Shown here piece after piece: positions 34,295-45,278 of a stretch of DNA of 64,000 bases. Below the pieces are notes generated by a model. That model was not told the origin of the DNA and did no database searches. It was given only the letters and a program-made list of their open reading frames with translations. Within the stretch, counting starts at the first letter, position 1, and every line of letters begins with the position of its first letter. Origin of the DNA: Lunularia cruciata (lineage: Eukaryota; Streptophyta; Marchantiopsida; Lunulariales; Lunulariaceae); NCBI GenBank assembly GCA_948567375.1, contig OX419762.1, positions 25,250,608 through 25,314,607 of the forward strand, written 5' to 3'. The position numbers and the translations under genes were made by a program.

Positions 34295-34710
34295 TGTTAT
34301 GTTTGGCTTGTTATTTGTGAATTGACTAATTATTCAAGACTATGATAGTCAACAGCAAAGGTGACTGATGAAACAACAAGGTGTGTGACATGCCTTTATC
34401 TAGAAATATTTAGTCACTTCTATAGAAAATTATTAAAGGGACTAGATATCTTGAGTAGTCAATATTCAAGAGTTCAACCAAATGATAATGATGAATTTAG
34501 TTGATGACCAACTAAATTTTTTTATATATATAATTTTTATTTTGGGTATGTGCAAAAAGTAATAAAGTGTTGGGTGAGCCTATTTCAGCCCTGGAAGTAG
34601 CTTTTGAGACAAGAAGTGAACAATATTATTTACTATTGTACTTTGATAATTTACTTTATGGGTTTTATAATGTGCTATTGTGGGATGTTCTTAGTATTTT
34701 GTTTCTAATG
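34295..34710 (+). repeat. copia 3' LTR
   Basis: TGTTATGTTTGGCTTG to TTTGTTTCTAATG, 416 bp, homologous to 13669-13899 plus 30244-30327. The terminal CA seen in the 5' copy reads TG here, so the end is uncertain by a few bases. Confidence 0.85.
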
Positions 34711-34948
34711 TACTAATAGCTTAGCTTACACATCAAGTAAATGGCTAGCTTAGCTTGCACTCTAAGAAAGGAAGCTTATGGAAGGAACACTCCATGGAAG
34801 CTTCTTTAGAACCTTTTACTTAAGTGGCCTATAAATGCCAATGTCAAAGCTCATGCTATGCATTTGGAGTTTCATTCACTTGAGAATTTCCAATATGACT
34901 TCCATTTTGATATTCCATTGTCTTTTTTCCTCTCCTTGGTCTTTTATA
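34711..34948 (+). repeat. G-family LTR G1, right part
   Basis: Continues the LTR left at 13668: TAGCTTAGCTT, the GAAGCTTC-rich segments, then CTCTCCTTGGTCTTTTATA, which matches the end of G2. Confidence 0.8.
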
Positions 34949-35069
34949 TTAGTATTAGAACAATAAAAGGATGGATGGAATATATGGACCATCAAATCAA
35001 TCTCTCCCAAACAACTGGAATTTCTATATGCATGTGCTACCAAAGTATCATTTCCAACAATTCATCACT
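34949..35069 (+). other. G-family primer-site region and leader after G1
   Basis: TTAGTATTAGAAC at 34949 is a decayed initiator-Met primer site. The following GTGCTACCAAAGTATCATTTC matches the leader at about 35620 downstream of G2. G2 interrupts it. Confidence 0.65.
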
Positions 35070-35533
35070 TGTAATAATATGGAGATAGCAAATGAGCTAA
35101 TAAAATTTAATGAGTTATAGAAGTTAATGAGTTAGTAGTCTAAGTTAAATATCGCAAAAGGAAACAAGACTAGCCTAAAAATGTTCTAGAAGCATCAAGT
35201 AAGCTTGTGGGTAGAATATCTTAGAAGCACCCATGAAGCTTCTTGGTGAGAAGCTTCTAGGAATCTTCCAAAGGGTAGAGTAACTTGTATGCCAAACTAA
35301 TGGCTAGCTTAGCTTGTATCCCAAGTAAACTACTAGCTTAGATTGCACTCCAAGTAAGATTTCTCCTAGAAGGAACCTCCCTTGGAAGCTCTTTGGGAAT
35401 CTTGTAATCAAGTTATCTTTAAATACCCAAGCCATGCTCAAGCTAGGCATTCAAACTTCCCTCACTTTAGAGTCCCAATGTGATCTTATGCTCTGGCCTT
35501 CCATTCTCTTATCTCTCTCCTTGGTCTTTTGCA
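35070..35533 (+). repeat. G-family 5' LTR G2
   Basis: TGTAATAATATGGAG to GGTCTTTTGCA, 464 bp, with GAAGCTTC motifs, a TTTAAATACCC TATA-like box near 35420 and the LTR-end block CTCTCTCCTTGG. It heads the element whose gag and pol follow. Confidence 0.85.
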
Positions 35534-35546
35534 TTGGTATCAAAGC
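35534..35546 (+). other. G2 primer binding site
   Basis: TTGGTATCAAAGC directly follows the LTR CA end; it is close to the initiator-Met type TGGTATCAGAGC. Confidence 0.8.
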
Positions 35547-35759
35547 ATGAATGTGATAGATGGAATCTATATGTCACTAATTCTATTTATCCTAAACCAT
35601 TACAATGTTTGTGTCCATGTACTACCAAAGTATCATTTCATATAGTTTATCATTTCACAAAGTTCATCATTTCACACTTTAGGAAGAGTTTTCTAAATAT
35701 AGTCACCTTGTTTGATAAACCATTGATCCTTCTAATTGTAAATTATGGGGAGCAATGGA

Positions 35760-36659
35760 CATATTGCATCTACAAAACTTCAAGATGAACTAAAACAAAT
35801 TCTCTTCACCTCAAACCAATTAGATGGAGTGATAAAACTATGGTGGTGATTCCAAGTGGAGCAAACTCAAAAGAAATTTTTTTCTCCAATCTTGACATAG
35901 GAAGAATTCAAGAGAGCAATTATTGGTAGATTCCAAGTGGTGAATGTTGCACAAGCTATGCATGATAGATTGTCAAAATTGAAGCATTTTGGTTTTTTTA
36001 GGAGCTACATTACTCAATTCCAAAACACCATAATGTAAATTCTGAAGATACTAAAAAGTGAAACTTTGGATTGATTTATGAGTGGCTTGAAGTCATGTAT
36101 CAAATTAGAAGTGACCATATGGGAGCACAAACACTTAGAAGAAGCCATGCAATCAGTTGAGATTTTTCATTCCTTGGTTGTTACACCTTGGTCTTGACCT
36201 AGACCTCCACAAAACCTATAAACACACTAGATATGGATGAAAGAGTAGGCATCAATGGAGATTAATGCCATCCAATAAATACCACTACAAATATTATAAT
36301 ATTATAATAAAATGGCAATTGCTTCTATTTCTACCAAATTAAAAATCATATTACCAAATGTCCAACTAAGAATGAATGATCTCAATCTATTGCCCAAATG
36401 GAATCCTTGGAACATGAGGATCATGGAAACAAAGAATTCTAATAGGAGATATCAATATATTTATTGGGAATTTGATTTGTTCCAATGAGATTGAAGGCTC
36501 AATATATGCAAGTTTGATACACTGGCAAGGTATAATATATGATCAAAATTGTAGGATTTTGGTTGATTTTGTGAGTTCTTAGAATAACATGTCTATGTAA
36601 TTAGCAACAAAATTATATAGTCCTCTCAAGCTAACATTTGGTAATAAATTGATGATGGT
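35760..36659 (+). pseudogene. G2 gag and start of protease, decayed
   Basis: After a leader, Gag reads EEFKRAIIGRFQVVN, then FFRSYITQFQN and FMSGLKSCIKLEV. A zinc-knuckle region (about 36290-36370) and the protease entry follow, ending in KLMMV at 36659. It is parallel to 12220-13030. The reading continues at 40352 after the 3.7-kb insertion, since the joined sequence GATGATGGTAGAT matches 13017. Stops are frequent. Confidence 0.75.
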
Positions 36660-36744
36660 TGTGGTACCCACATTTTTTGTTTTTTAGGATAGGTAGTGTT
36701 TAAGAAACAAAGTAAGCACAGAAAAGTCAAATTGCGTACAAAGA

Positions 36745-39491
36745 ATGGACGGAAGTAACTTTGGAGGAAAGCCGAAGAAGCTGACATCGGATCCAATGAT
36801 GGAGGTACTAGGAAGAGGAGTACGCCGAGAACAGTCCGAAGATCACCGTCTTTGGGTTGGAAAACGTAGGAAAGACAAAGACTGTTTAACAACCTCTATA
36901 CGTGGCAAGAAAGTACATTTCAAGAAACGGCGGGGGCAGAAGAATCATGTCTTGATAGTGACCGAGAGTGCACACAGAAGAGAGAAAATCACCGACAAAA
37001 TTGACTGAAGAATGACTGCAATTCGGGGCAATATAAAATTGCGACTGCGCAGGAGGAATTCGAACACTCTGAGTAAATTCCCAATTCCTTTGAGTAGTCA
37101 TCCTGCAGTAATGCGTGTCTGGAAGCCCCTCAAGAGTGAGATTTTCCAAAACCCTGAAGGAGTTAGAGTGTCTTGTCCAGGAGAGGGTCTTGTTTTCAAA
37201 CAGCGTAGAACAAGAGAACAAATCATGGCGAAGAAGGTAGCCAATGCGCTGGCAGTGAGAGGATTTGCAATCCAAAGAGTAGATGTAGTAGCCAAGATTG
37301 AAGTCTTGGTAAGACTTTGGATTACCTTTTTAGCATGGAACTAGAATTTCAGTTTCCCGGAAGTGATGGCAGAGATCGCTGCCAATAATTGTGAGGAGGG
37401 TCCCGAGGTGGAGGGGAAGAGAGGCAATCCGGCTCGATGGACTGAGTTGGATTGGAGATTAGTATTGGGGAGAGAAGCAGGAGAGCCAACAGGGGTCACC
37501 TTCTATCGGAAGTGTGATGCTGCAAAGGAGACGACAAAGATTTGTAACTCGTTTTTTGCTCCAAGAACTACGAATGGTTACAAGGTGGAATCCTATCAGG
37601 ACCCAATCCGAAGAAGTATCGTGGGGGCAATGATGGCCATGTTCAAGCCGGAGCAAATGACCTACGTGACCATGCAGTAGGCAGTCTTCTTCCATCAGAT
37701 GTTTGCAGGAGTACCAGTGAATTGGGCAAAGTGCTTCTATCACCGAACAAGATAGATGGTGGTGAATTGGAGAACGGGCTCGCCACCGCATTATTTTGCA
37801 CCGTTTGCGGCTCATTTCTACTTTGGGCTGAACTTGCTGTCCAAAGACGAGTGTCATCATATGGTCTTGCACATGCACCCTGACTTGAGACGTGAAGCAG
37901 ACAAAGAGGAATGTCAATATATGCTTCATCTGTGAGCAAATGATGAGTACTTTGCAAGGACGGGACAGTGGAAGATCAAAGATGTTGCCAGTCCAAAGAC
38001 AAAGAAGCAAAATAGACCCAAAGAAGCCAAATCATCGGCCATCCAACGCAAGACTCGGAGGCTGATGTTGAAGACTACTAACGTCATAAAAGAGGCATCA
38101 TCAGGATCGGAGTCGGATGAAGAAACTGAGTCGCAAGAAGACTCGGAAGAAGAAGAGCTCATGTTGAAGAGTGAGGAGTCTGGGAGCAATAGTGAGGGAG
38201 AGCCAGAAGTCCAGCAATAGGTGGTGGTAAGTGAAGCTGGTGAGGCGATGGTGGAGAATATGTCAAGACTAGAGGAGGAGGTAGAGAATCTTGCGGGGCA
38301 AGAGGCAAAGATGAAGACAGTGTTGACGCAATGAAGATACAAAGATCGTGACTTTGGATAAAGGAGCCGATGATGGAGGAGAAGGCTCCAGACAAAGATG
38401 GCAAGGAAGAAGAAGAAAAATTTGTCGGGATATCATATTTGACAAAGGTGGTCACACCATTACTGGAGCTGTTGAAGGAACATTGTAAAGAAATTCCCCA
38501 AGAATGCAGAAAGGGGATGAATGAGCTGCAGATGGTGAAGTGTTTGTTGAATGAAGTGACGGAACTGTAGGAGCATCAAGTCCAAAGAAATAAAGAAATT
38601 GAAGATCTTCAAAGGGAGGAAGACTCAAGGAAGAAAACGCTAAGCGTGCTACAAGGAATTTGCGCAAAGAAAGAGAAAGAATTGTAGAAGCAAGCCGGAG
38701 AATTAAAGGAGCAGGCAATGTGGCTGAGCAAGATGAAGGAGGAAGTGAGTGATGTGCGCATTGAAAACGTTCATCTGAAGGCGATGACCATTGTGATGGA
38801 GCATGAGTTGGACAGCTTGAAGAAGAGTGCCGCAGCAAAAGATCAAGCATGGCAGAGAGAGTTGGCGGCCAGACAAGAAGAAGAAGAAGAGCAATTGCGG
38901 GAACTTGTCAAGAGTGAGGAGAAACAGAAGATGCAATATGCAGAGGAGAAGAAGATGCTCGCTGTAGACTACGAAGAAGAGTTGAAGATGTATCAAGTGG
39001 AGTTGAAGGTAGAATGTTCTCGAGGACATGCATCGGAATCAGTAGGAGACCTTGCAGGGAAATTACGAGCACTTTTAAGCACGGAGGCTGAAGGAAGATT
39101 TGAAGAAGCTCGTCTACATGAGTAAAAGTTACTTGTGCAAGAGACTTGGAAACGGAAAGCCAAAGACGTGGACATGAACACCTTGTTGATCCGATTGAGG
39201 GAACACGTAGATAGGAAAATGTTAGAAGTAGAAGACAATGTTAGTCTCAGATTACATTTAGTCAATTTGGAGTTAGAGAAAATTTGGAATAGTGTGACCG
39301 TGGAGAAGAAACCCGATGTCGCAGACGTAGGAGTACAAGTGTCATCGAACTTGAGGATTGACACATTAGAGAAGAGTGGGTCGGGAAATAAGAGTGTAGA
39401 TAGATTACATGTGAACTCAATTGAAGATTGTAGTGAAGAAGTTGTAGAATTAGTGAAGAAATTAGTAGAATCAGTCATACCCGAAGAATGA
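36745..39491 (+). pseudogene. unknown acidic coiled-coil protein inside the 3.7-kb unit
   Basis: I do not recognise this protein. One plus-strand frame runs from 36745 to about 38330 with five or so stops, then shifts to another frame for 38370-39491. Together this is some 900 codons. The N-terminal part is basic (GKRRKDKD, KVHFKKRRGQK). A globular block from about 37430 reads RWTELDWRLVLGRE, FYRKCDAAKETTK, FFHQMFAGVPVNWAKCF and PPHYFAPFAAHFYFGLNLLS. An acidic Ser/Glu stretch is near 38100-38200. Long Glu/Lys-rich coiled-coil sequence follows from 38440 to 39200. Most stops could come from CAA or CAG by C-to-T change. It may be a Gag-like or captured gene; no function is claimed. Confidence 0.55.
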
Positions 39492-39674
39492 GAACTAGTA
39501 GGAAGATCATCGGGTTTGGAAGCCGATGATGATGTAGACATCGGATTGGGATAAAAGTTGATTTTGAGATAAGAAGGGGCAGATATGAAGAGATAGATTA
39601 TTGATTGGGATCTATAGGTTGGAAAAGATGTTAGGAAGAGGTGTCTAGGTAGGCAAGTCTGCCGTTTGCTTCAG

Positions 39675-39682
39675 TATTTAAG
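39675..39682 (+). promoter_or_regulatory. TATA-like box in the 3.7-kb unit
   Basis: TATTTAAG lies about 670 bp before the CA end and after the coding frames, where an LTR promoter would be expected if the whole unit is one LTR. Confidence 0.4.
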
Positions 39683-40351
39683 TGGAGCATTCGCAGTACG
39701 ATGTTATTCAGTATTCAACTTTCCGAAGATAGATAAAGCAAAGTGCTGCTCTTAGTACTCGTCGCTTAAGCTTAATTCCGATTGTCAATTTCATGTTTGT
39801 ATTTGCAAGTGTGTGGAGAATTCCGAAGAGCAAGTCAGTGTGTCTGTGGATGTTGGAATCTACAACCTTGATCTTCATTCTGTGTGTTTGATCCTGAGTG
39901 AAGTGCATCGGAGCAATGCCTTGACAGGTCTGAGAGGAATTGTAGTGTTGTTAGTATTTTGCATTTGTGAGTGCAGTACGAAGTTGATGTGAAGCAATTT
40001 CAATCGAGGAAGTTGTGCCTTCAGTGGAGGGGTGGAACACAATTCTGAGGCAAAATCGGTCTTCACAATGAAGTGCCATCTTCGGGAGAATCTGAATCAT
40101 CACAATCAAGAGTTGTTTGGACATACTTTGCTATGATGTGATTATGTGTATATTCGTGACAAGTTGTCAAGTTGGTGAGCTTGTTACTCTCTTCTAGGTG
40201 TAGTTTCTACTTGAGAGATTAAAGAAGCAATCAAGAAGAACTACAATTATGACTTTTGACTTCGTATTTGACCAATTTTGGATAGTATCTCTGCGGGAAC
40301 AAACTTTACTTACTTGATTACTACAAAAGTGATATTTGCCGGGTTGTCACA

Positions 40352-40483
40352 ATGGTAGATGGTAAAAATAAATTTACATTTTGTACCTCATATTCTATAA
40401 TATTCAAGATTGAGGAGCATTCACAATGCATGAGATTTGTAATAGCTTCCTTATATTATGATGTCATTCTAGGTCTTCCTTGA
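40352..40483 (+). pseudogene. G2 protease continuation
   Basis: Resumes after the 3.7-kb insertion: RFVIASLYYDVILGLP-like residues end at 40483, parallel to 13110-13155. It is cut by the minus-strand element G#3, and the frame resumes at 50999 with WLEYH-like sequence. Confidence 0.7.
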
Positions 40484-40968
40484 TGTAAAAGACCGTAAAG
40501 AGAAATAAGAGAATGGAAGATCAGAGTGAAAGATTGTATTGGGACTCTTGAATGAGAGAAATTCAAAATGTCTAGCATGAGCTTAGGCTTTGGTATTTAT
40601 AAAGAAGATACAATGCCCTTGAGTAGATTCTCAAGAAACTTCCTAAAAATTGTCTTCTTAGAGTGCAAGCTAAGTTAATCTAGAAGCTTCTTGAGAAGCT
40701 TCCTTCTAGAAGCCGTCTACTTGGCATGCAAGTTAAACTAATCAAGAAACTTCTTTCTAGAAGCCACCTACTTGGCGTGCAAGCAAAGCTAGCTAAGAAG
40801 CTTCTCGAGAAGCTTCCTCCTAGAAGTTACCACTTGGCATACATGTTACCTAATACTTGAAATGTACCAAGAAGCTTCCTAGATGCTTTTTGAATATTCT
40901 TATCATTCTTGGCTAATTTGCTACTTTATTAGTCTCAACTAACTCAGTTGTAAACTTTATATTGTTAT
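40484..40968 (-). repeat. G#3 3' LTR
   Basis: Plus-strand TGTAAAAGACC, AAATAAGAGAATGG, repeated GAAGCTTC-type segments, to ATATTGTTATA. This is the reverse complement of the G2 LTR pattern. The inner end is approximate. Confidence 0.8.
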
Positions 40969-40989
40969 ATATTTCCCTATTGTTAGGTG

Positions 40990-41344
40990 TTGATGTCCTA
41001 ATCACCATAGAAGCTTCAATACCATTTGGGCATTATGGAGATGAGAAAGATGCTCCCAAGTGGTATCATGAATGGAATACCCTTTCCAAAGGACTTTGTA
41101 CTCACTATGTTATTGGCGGCCATGTTGAATGTGGCGATATGCAAGGATATGATCAATTTCATACTCCTCATGATTGTTGATAGGGACGGAAGGAGGAGAG
41201 GGTTGGACACAAGAGGAAAATGAAGATGGATTAGAAACAAAGGGTTTCAACTTGGAATATGAAAGACAAGGTGGATTGGCATATGACAAGCCAAGGCAAG
41301 GCATGATAGAGCATCAAGGATGACATAGAACCTACCAAGTTGAT
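40990..41344 (-). pseudogene. G#3 connection domain fused to chromodomain by internal deletion
   Basis: Minus-strand KLEYQLGRFYVILDALS (about 41330-41280) is the RNase H/integrase connection. It passes within about 100 bp to YEIDHILAYRHIQ, a stop, EYKVLWKGYSIHDTTWE and LHNAQMVLKLL (41170-41000). The latter is a chromodomain with the KWKGY...TWE core. The whole integrase catalytic region is missing. Chromodomains tether integrase to marked histones. It shows that family G is also a chromovirus. Confidence 0.75.
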
Positions 41345-42516
41345 ACTCAAGTTTGATGTCAAACAACTATAGTTGTTCCTCCCATCAATGATATTGACTC
41401 TTGATGTGCTCCAAATGTAATATTTGCAATAAACATTTGTGATCCATTTGCATCATCACTTGTTTCTCAAAGAGATAATGCCTCCATACCTTGGTGGCAT
41501 ATACCATTGCTAGTTTTTCTCAATCTTGAGCAAATTGCTCCATTTTGTAGTTTTTAGTCAATGAGACACAAAGGCAATGAGATGTAACCCTTCTAGAAAT
41601 TCCTATTACAACACAACTCCAATGGCAAAGTAAGAAGCATCAAAATCAACCACACAAGGTAGTTGAGGATCATATGGTTGAAGAATAGGTCTTGAAGACA
41701 TCATATGCTCAGCTTCTTGAATGATTCTTTATGCTTGATGGTCCATTGAAAGCTTGAGGTCAATGGTGTGGCCACATGATCATAGAAGTGGATGAATAGC
41801 CGGTAAAAGTTTTGCCAATCTATGAATTTCATGCACTTTTGTGGCATCCTTTGGAGTAGGCCAATCAACAATGGCCTTGATTTTCTCCTCTTCCATCTTG
41901 ACCTCCTCCAATGAGACCATATGACCCAAGAAGGTAACTTTTTTTTGCCAAAAGGTACACTTTGACTTCTTGCAATAAAATTCTATTATCATAGTTGTCT
42001 TAGGATTTCTTACATGTGATTTGTGTGTTTTGCCTCCATTTTGCTATAGAATAAAATATCATCCAAGAACACTATCATTATTGATCCAATAGCCCATCTA
42101 ACACCTGATGCATCTAATCCATGAAGATTGCCAGAGCATTAGTGAGCTAAAAAGATAGAACTCTCCATTCAAAATGCTCATACCTTGTGCAAAAAGAAAT
42201 CTTTTTCACATCCTCTTTATTAATAAAAAATTTCCAATAGCTGATCCAAAGATACAACTTGGGAAAGTATAGTGCTCTACTCAGTTGATCTAACAAATCA
42301 TCAATTTGAGGCAAAGGATAAAGCTTCTTCACTATTTATTTATTGAGACCATAGTAATCAATAAAAGTGAAGTACTCAATCCTTCTTTGGGACAAATAGT
42401 ACCAATGCTCCCCAAGGAGATATATAATGAAATCCTTCTTCAAATACTTTGTCATTGTTTTTCAAAGCTCTTCCAACTCCTTTGGTGAGCCAATAGATTG
42501 GTCTACTCATTAGAGT
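41345..42516 (-). pseudogene. G#3 reverse transcriptase and RNase H
   Basis: Minus-strand SPWGALVLFVPKKD (about 42380) is followed by YPLPQIDDLLDQLSRA, FCTRYEHFEWRVL and IMIVFLDDILF (about 42055). Then come CTFWQKKVTFLGHMVS and KIKAIVDWPTPKDATKV (41990-41840). These are RT fingers, palm and thumb blocks of Ty3/gypsy. RNase H residues continue down to 41345. Frameshifts and stops are frequent. The solo LTR at 42517 separates it from the start of pol. Confidence 0.82.
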
Positions 42517-42928
42517 TGTAATAGACCAAGGAGAGAAATAAAAGAAAGGAAGATCACATTGGGACACTTGGATGAAGGAAAATCCAAGTGCCTAGCATGA
42601 GCTTGGGCTTTAACATTTATAGGAAAAAATATACTCTTAAGAAGATTCTTAAAAGCTGCCTTTTTAAAATGCAAATTAAGCTAACTATGAAGCTTCTTGA
42701 GGAGCTTCCTTCTAGAAATTGTCTACTTGGCATGCAAGCTAAGCTAGTTGGGAAGCTCTCCAAGAAGTTTCTTCCTAGAAGTCATCACTTGGCATACACA
42801 TTACTTGATATTTGGAAGGTACCAAAAACTTACCTTGATGCTTCTAGAATATTCTTATAATTCTTGGTTAATTTGGCATATTTACCACTTTTTAATCATA
42901 ATTTATTTATAAACTCTATATTGTTACA
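42517..42928 (-). repeat. solo G-family LTR G4 inside G#3 RT
   Basis: Plus-strand TGTAATAGACCAAGG to ATATTGTTACA, 412 bp, with perfect 5-bp duplications AGAGT at 42512-42516 and 42929-42933. A family G LTR therefore integrated into another family G element and recombined to a solo LTR. Confidence 0.9.
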
Positions 42929-43848
42929 AGAGTACTTCTTAGTAATACCTTGATCTTGAAGTGCACACTATGATTAGAGTATAACTCCTTTGGTAGATCA
43001 TCAAGAACTATATCTACAAACTCTTGAACTATTTGATCAACCATTGCTTGATGAGGCTTATGGCCCTCATCAAATTCTCCATGCACAATCAGCTTGATTC
43101 ACATCACAAAAATAGAAATATTTTCCTCAAAATTTTGCTTTATGGCCACTTTAGTGACAAACTTACCATCTTGGGACTAACTAGGTGTCTTACTCAAAGA
43201 TGCATAACAATCTAATCAATAATTCTTACATAAGTATTGTATTTTAATTTATCGTTGAGTCCAATCAAATTGAATCTTATGATATTCAAGTTAAGGCAAA
43301 CCTAGAATGACATCATAGTGTAGAGGTGCACCGACAAACCTCATATATTCCAAATACACCTTCCCAATCTTGAATATAATGTGATGTGAGGTACAAAATA
43401 TAGAATCATTTTCACCATCCGCCATCATCAATCTACTTCCAATTATTGGCTTGATAAGAATATCTAATTTCTTTGTTAATTTCATAGACATGCAATTCTA
43501 TAAACTTCCAAAATCAACCAAAATCTTTCAATCTTGATATGATATCATACCTTGCAAGTGAAATAAACATGCATAAAGTCAAGCCTTCAATCCCATTGAA
43601 ACTAATCAAATTCCCAATAGATGGCTCTAAGTGTCCTATTGGGATTCTTTGTTTATTGATCATCATGCTCCATGAACTCCATTTGGGTGAGTTATCAAGG
43701 TTGTTTATTCTTGAGTAGACATTAAACAACATGATGTCTAATTTGTCAACAATAAAAAAACCATAATTCTTTCATAGTTTTCTCTATCTATAGTACCAAG
43801 TGGTCTCCATTGGATGGTATCAATTTCCATTAGTGTTGTCTCTTCCAC
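42929..43848 (-). pseudogene. G#3 pol start, protease and gag C-terminus
   Basis: Minus strand from 43848: Gag end, then LVDFGSL-type and MSMKLTKKLDILIKP (about 43490), then MRFVGAPLHYDVILGLP (about 43300), which are the two halves of the retropepsin-like region. Pol entry QEFVDIVLDDLPKEL follows near 43010. LINE C interrupts just upstream at 43855, and gag continues at 49468. Confidence 0.75.
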
Positions 43849-45278
43849 TCATATCTCATAGTCATATCTCAGCACTTGCTCATCCAAATCGTTCGATTTT
43901 GGTCTTGTTTGGAGCGCCTTGGCAAGAGCTTTCTATGGACACCAAGATTGCACCATTCTGAGCTTTGTGGCGAAAGTTATGAGTGCTTGAATTTTCTGAC
44001 AGAGGTTCAATACTTAAGAGATCGTTTCTTCATCATCAGGAGTCCAAATGGAGTGATTTCTGTGGCAATGGATGCGCCTTGAAGAGCTCTTTCGATTGAG
44101 TGCAAGAATACTAAAAACCCACATCTGTGCAGAGAGTTACAAGGATTCGAATTCTGTCATCTTTGGTAGATTTTAGGTTTGGACTATAAATTCAATTGAC
44201 TGTATCTCTGCCAACACTTGAGCAAATGGAGTGATTGGAGTCTCATTGGAAGCTCTATACTGAGAGCTTTCCTTCAAGGTAAAGCTTGTCCATTTTGGAT
44301 CAATACTCAAGGAGATCTGAATTTTTCAATTCTGAGACAATTTTGAGTAGTCCTTGTTATTGTGCGAGAATTGGGAAGGCTATTGCTCTGGGGTCACAAG
44401 TGCAAATCCAGTGAAAATTACTGCATCAGAATCTGTGAGTTACAAGCTCTGTTTCAAGGCCAAGCTCGCAGCACATGGAGGTTTGAGCAAACAGTGGTGG
44501 TAATTCTCATTCTGTCACATCTCGTGCATCTTGGTGTTTGGAGTACCAACTTTGCAGTGCAAGTTCTCCTCACTCATAGATCCAATTCAGTTGATTCTTG
44601 TATCATAAGAACCACATGGTCATAAGATTTCTATTGAGTCTATATTTCAAAGATTTGGATATCCAACGCAGATGATATGACCATTTGTTTCACTGTAGCA
44701 CTTGCAACTACTTGGTGTTAAAATCTGCACATGTGAAGGAGGATTTGTCTGTACTTATAGGTCCAAATCAAGTAGTTTTTGTGGCAATAGAATGAGCATT
44801 GTGCAAGGTTTCTATTGAGGTCTGATTTGTAGATATTGAAGGTCAGATAAGGAAGTTGTGACAGTTTGAAATCTATGACTCTTTGGACATCATAACATTG
44901 TGAAGTGCAAATTCAAGCTATTGTATCTTTGTACTCAATGATCCAAATGAAGTGATCTTTGTGTATTTAGAATCAGCTCCCTCAGACCTTGAGACTGAAA
45001 ATTGATTACTACAGGTTAGGTCACAGATTAGAAGCTCTAGGTACCTCAAATTTCGCAGCCTTTGGTATCTCTGTGCACTGCCAATTTGAAAGAGAGTATC
45101 TTTGCACTCACATATTCAAATGAGATGATTCTTATCTCATTAGAATCAGCTTTTCAAGGTCTTTACTTCAACACCAGCCTAGTAGTGCTTACAATTGTAA
45201 GACAGTAGTGCTGCCTACTTGAAAATCCTAAATTTTTGGTGTTGGAAGTAAAACTTCCAGATTGACTGTGAGTGATAA

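Larger units (their letters stand above)
13669..34710 (+). mobile_element. Ty1/copia element, with a nested insertion in its 5' LTR
   Basis: The 5' LTR is 13669-13899 plus 30244-30327, split by the H solo LTR and its nested cargo. The primer site is at 30330-30341, the polyprotein at about 30410-34247, the polypurine tract at 34282-34294 and the 3' LTR at 34295-34710. The two LTR copies match over TTATGTTTGGCTTGTTATT and GACTATGATAGTCA at the start and GTGCTATTGTG near the end. It inserted into G-family LTR G1. The flanking duplication is imperfect, so the outer boundaries are good to a few bases. Confidence 0.88.
36660..40351 (+). mobile_element. 3.7-kb TG...CA insertion, giant solo-LTR-like unit with coding region
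   Basis: Starts TGTGGTACCCAC and ends GGGTTGTCACA. Perfect 5-bp duplications ATGGT flank it (36655-36659 and 40352-40356), and removing it restores the G2 protease sequence. These are hallmarks of LTR-retrotransposon integration. No internal direct repeat, primer site, RT or integrase is visible, so the simplest reading is a single long solo LTR. The 3' 850 bp looks like LTR promoter and R-U5 sequence. Its base composition is more GC-rich and purine-skewed than its surroundings. A non-autonomous element with captured sequence is the alternative. Confidence 0.75.

Noticed and set aside
36745-39491. A host gene in the 3.7-kb unit
   Set aside because: It lies between LTR-type ends with a 5-bp duplication, inside a retroelement, and is riddled with stops.
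37459-39541. Long minus-strand frames across the 3.7-kb unit
   Set aside because: They mirror the purine-rich coding strand (Ser/Leu-rich shadow translations) and show no domain.
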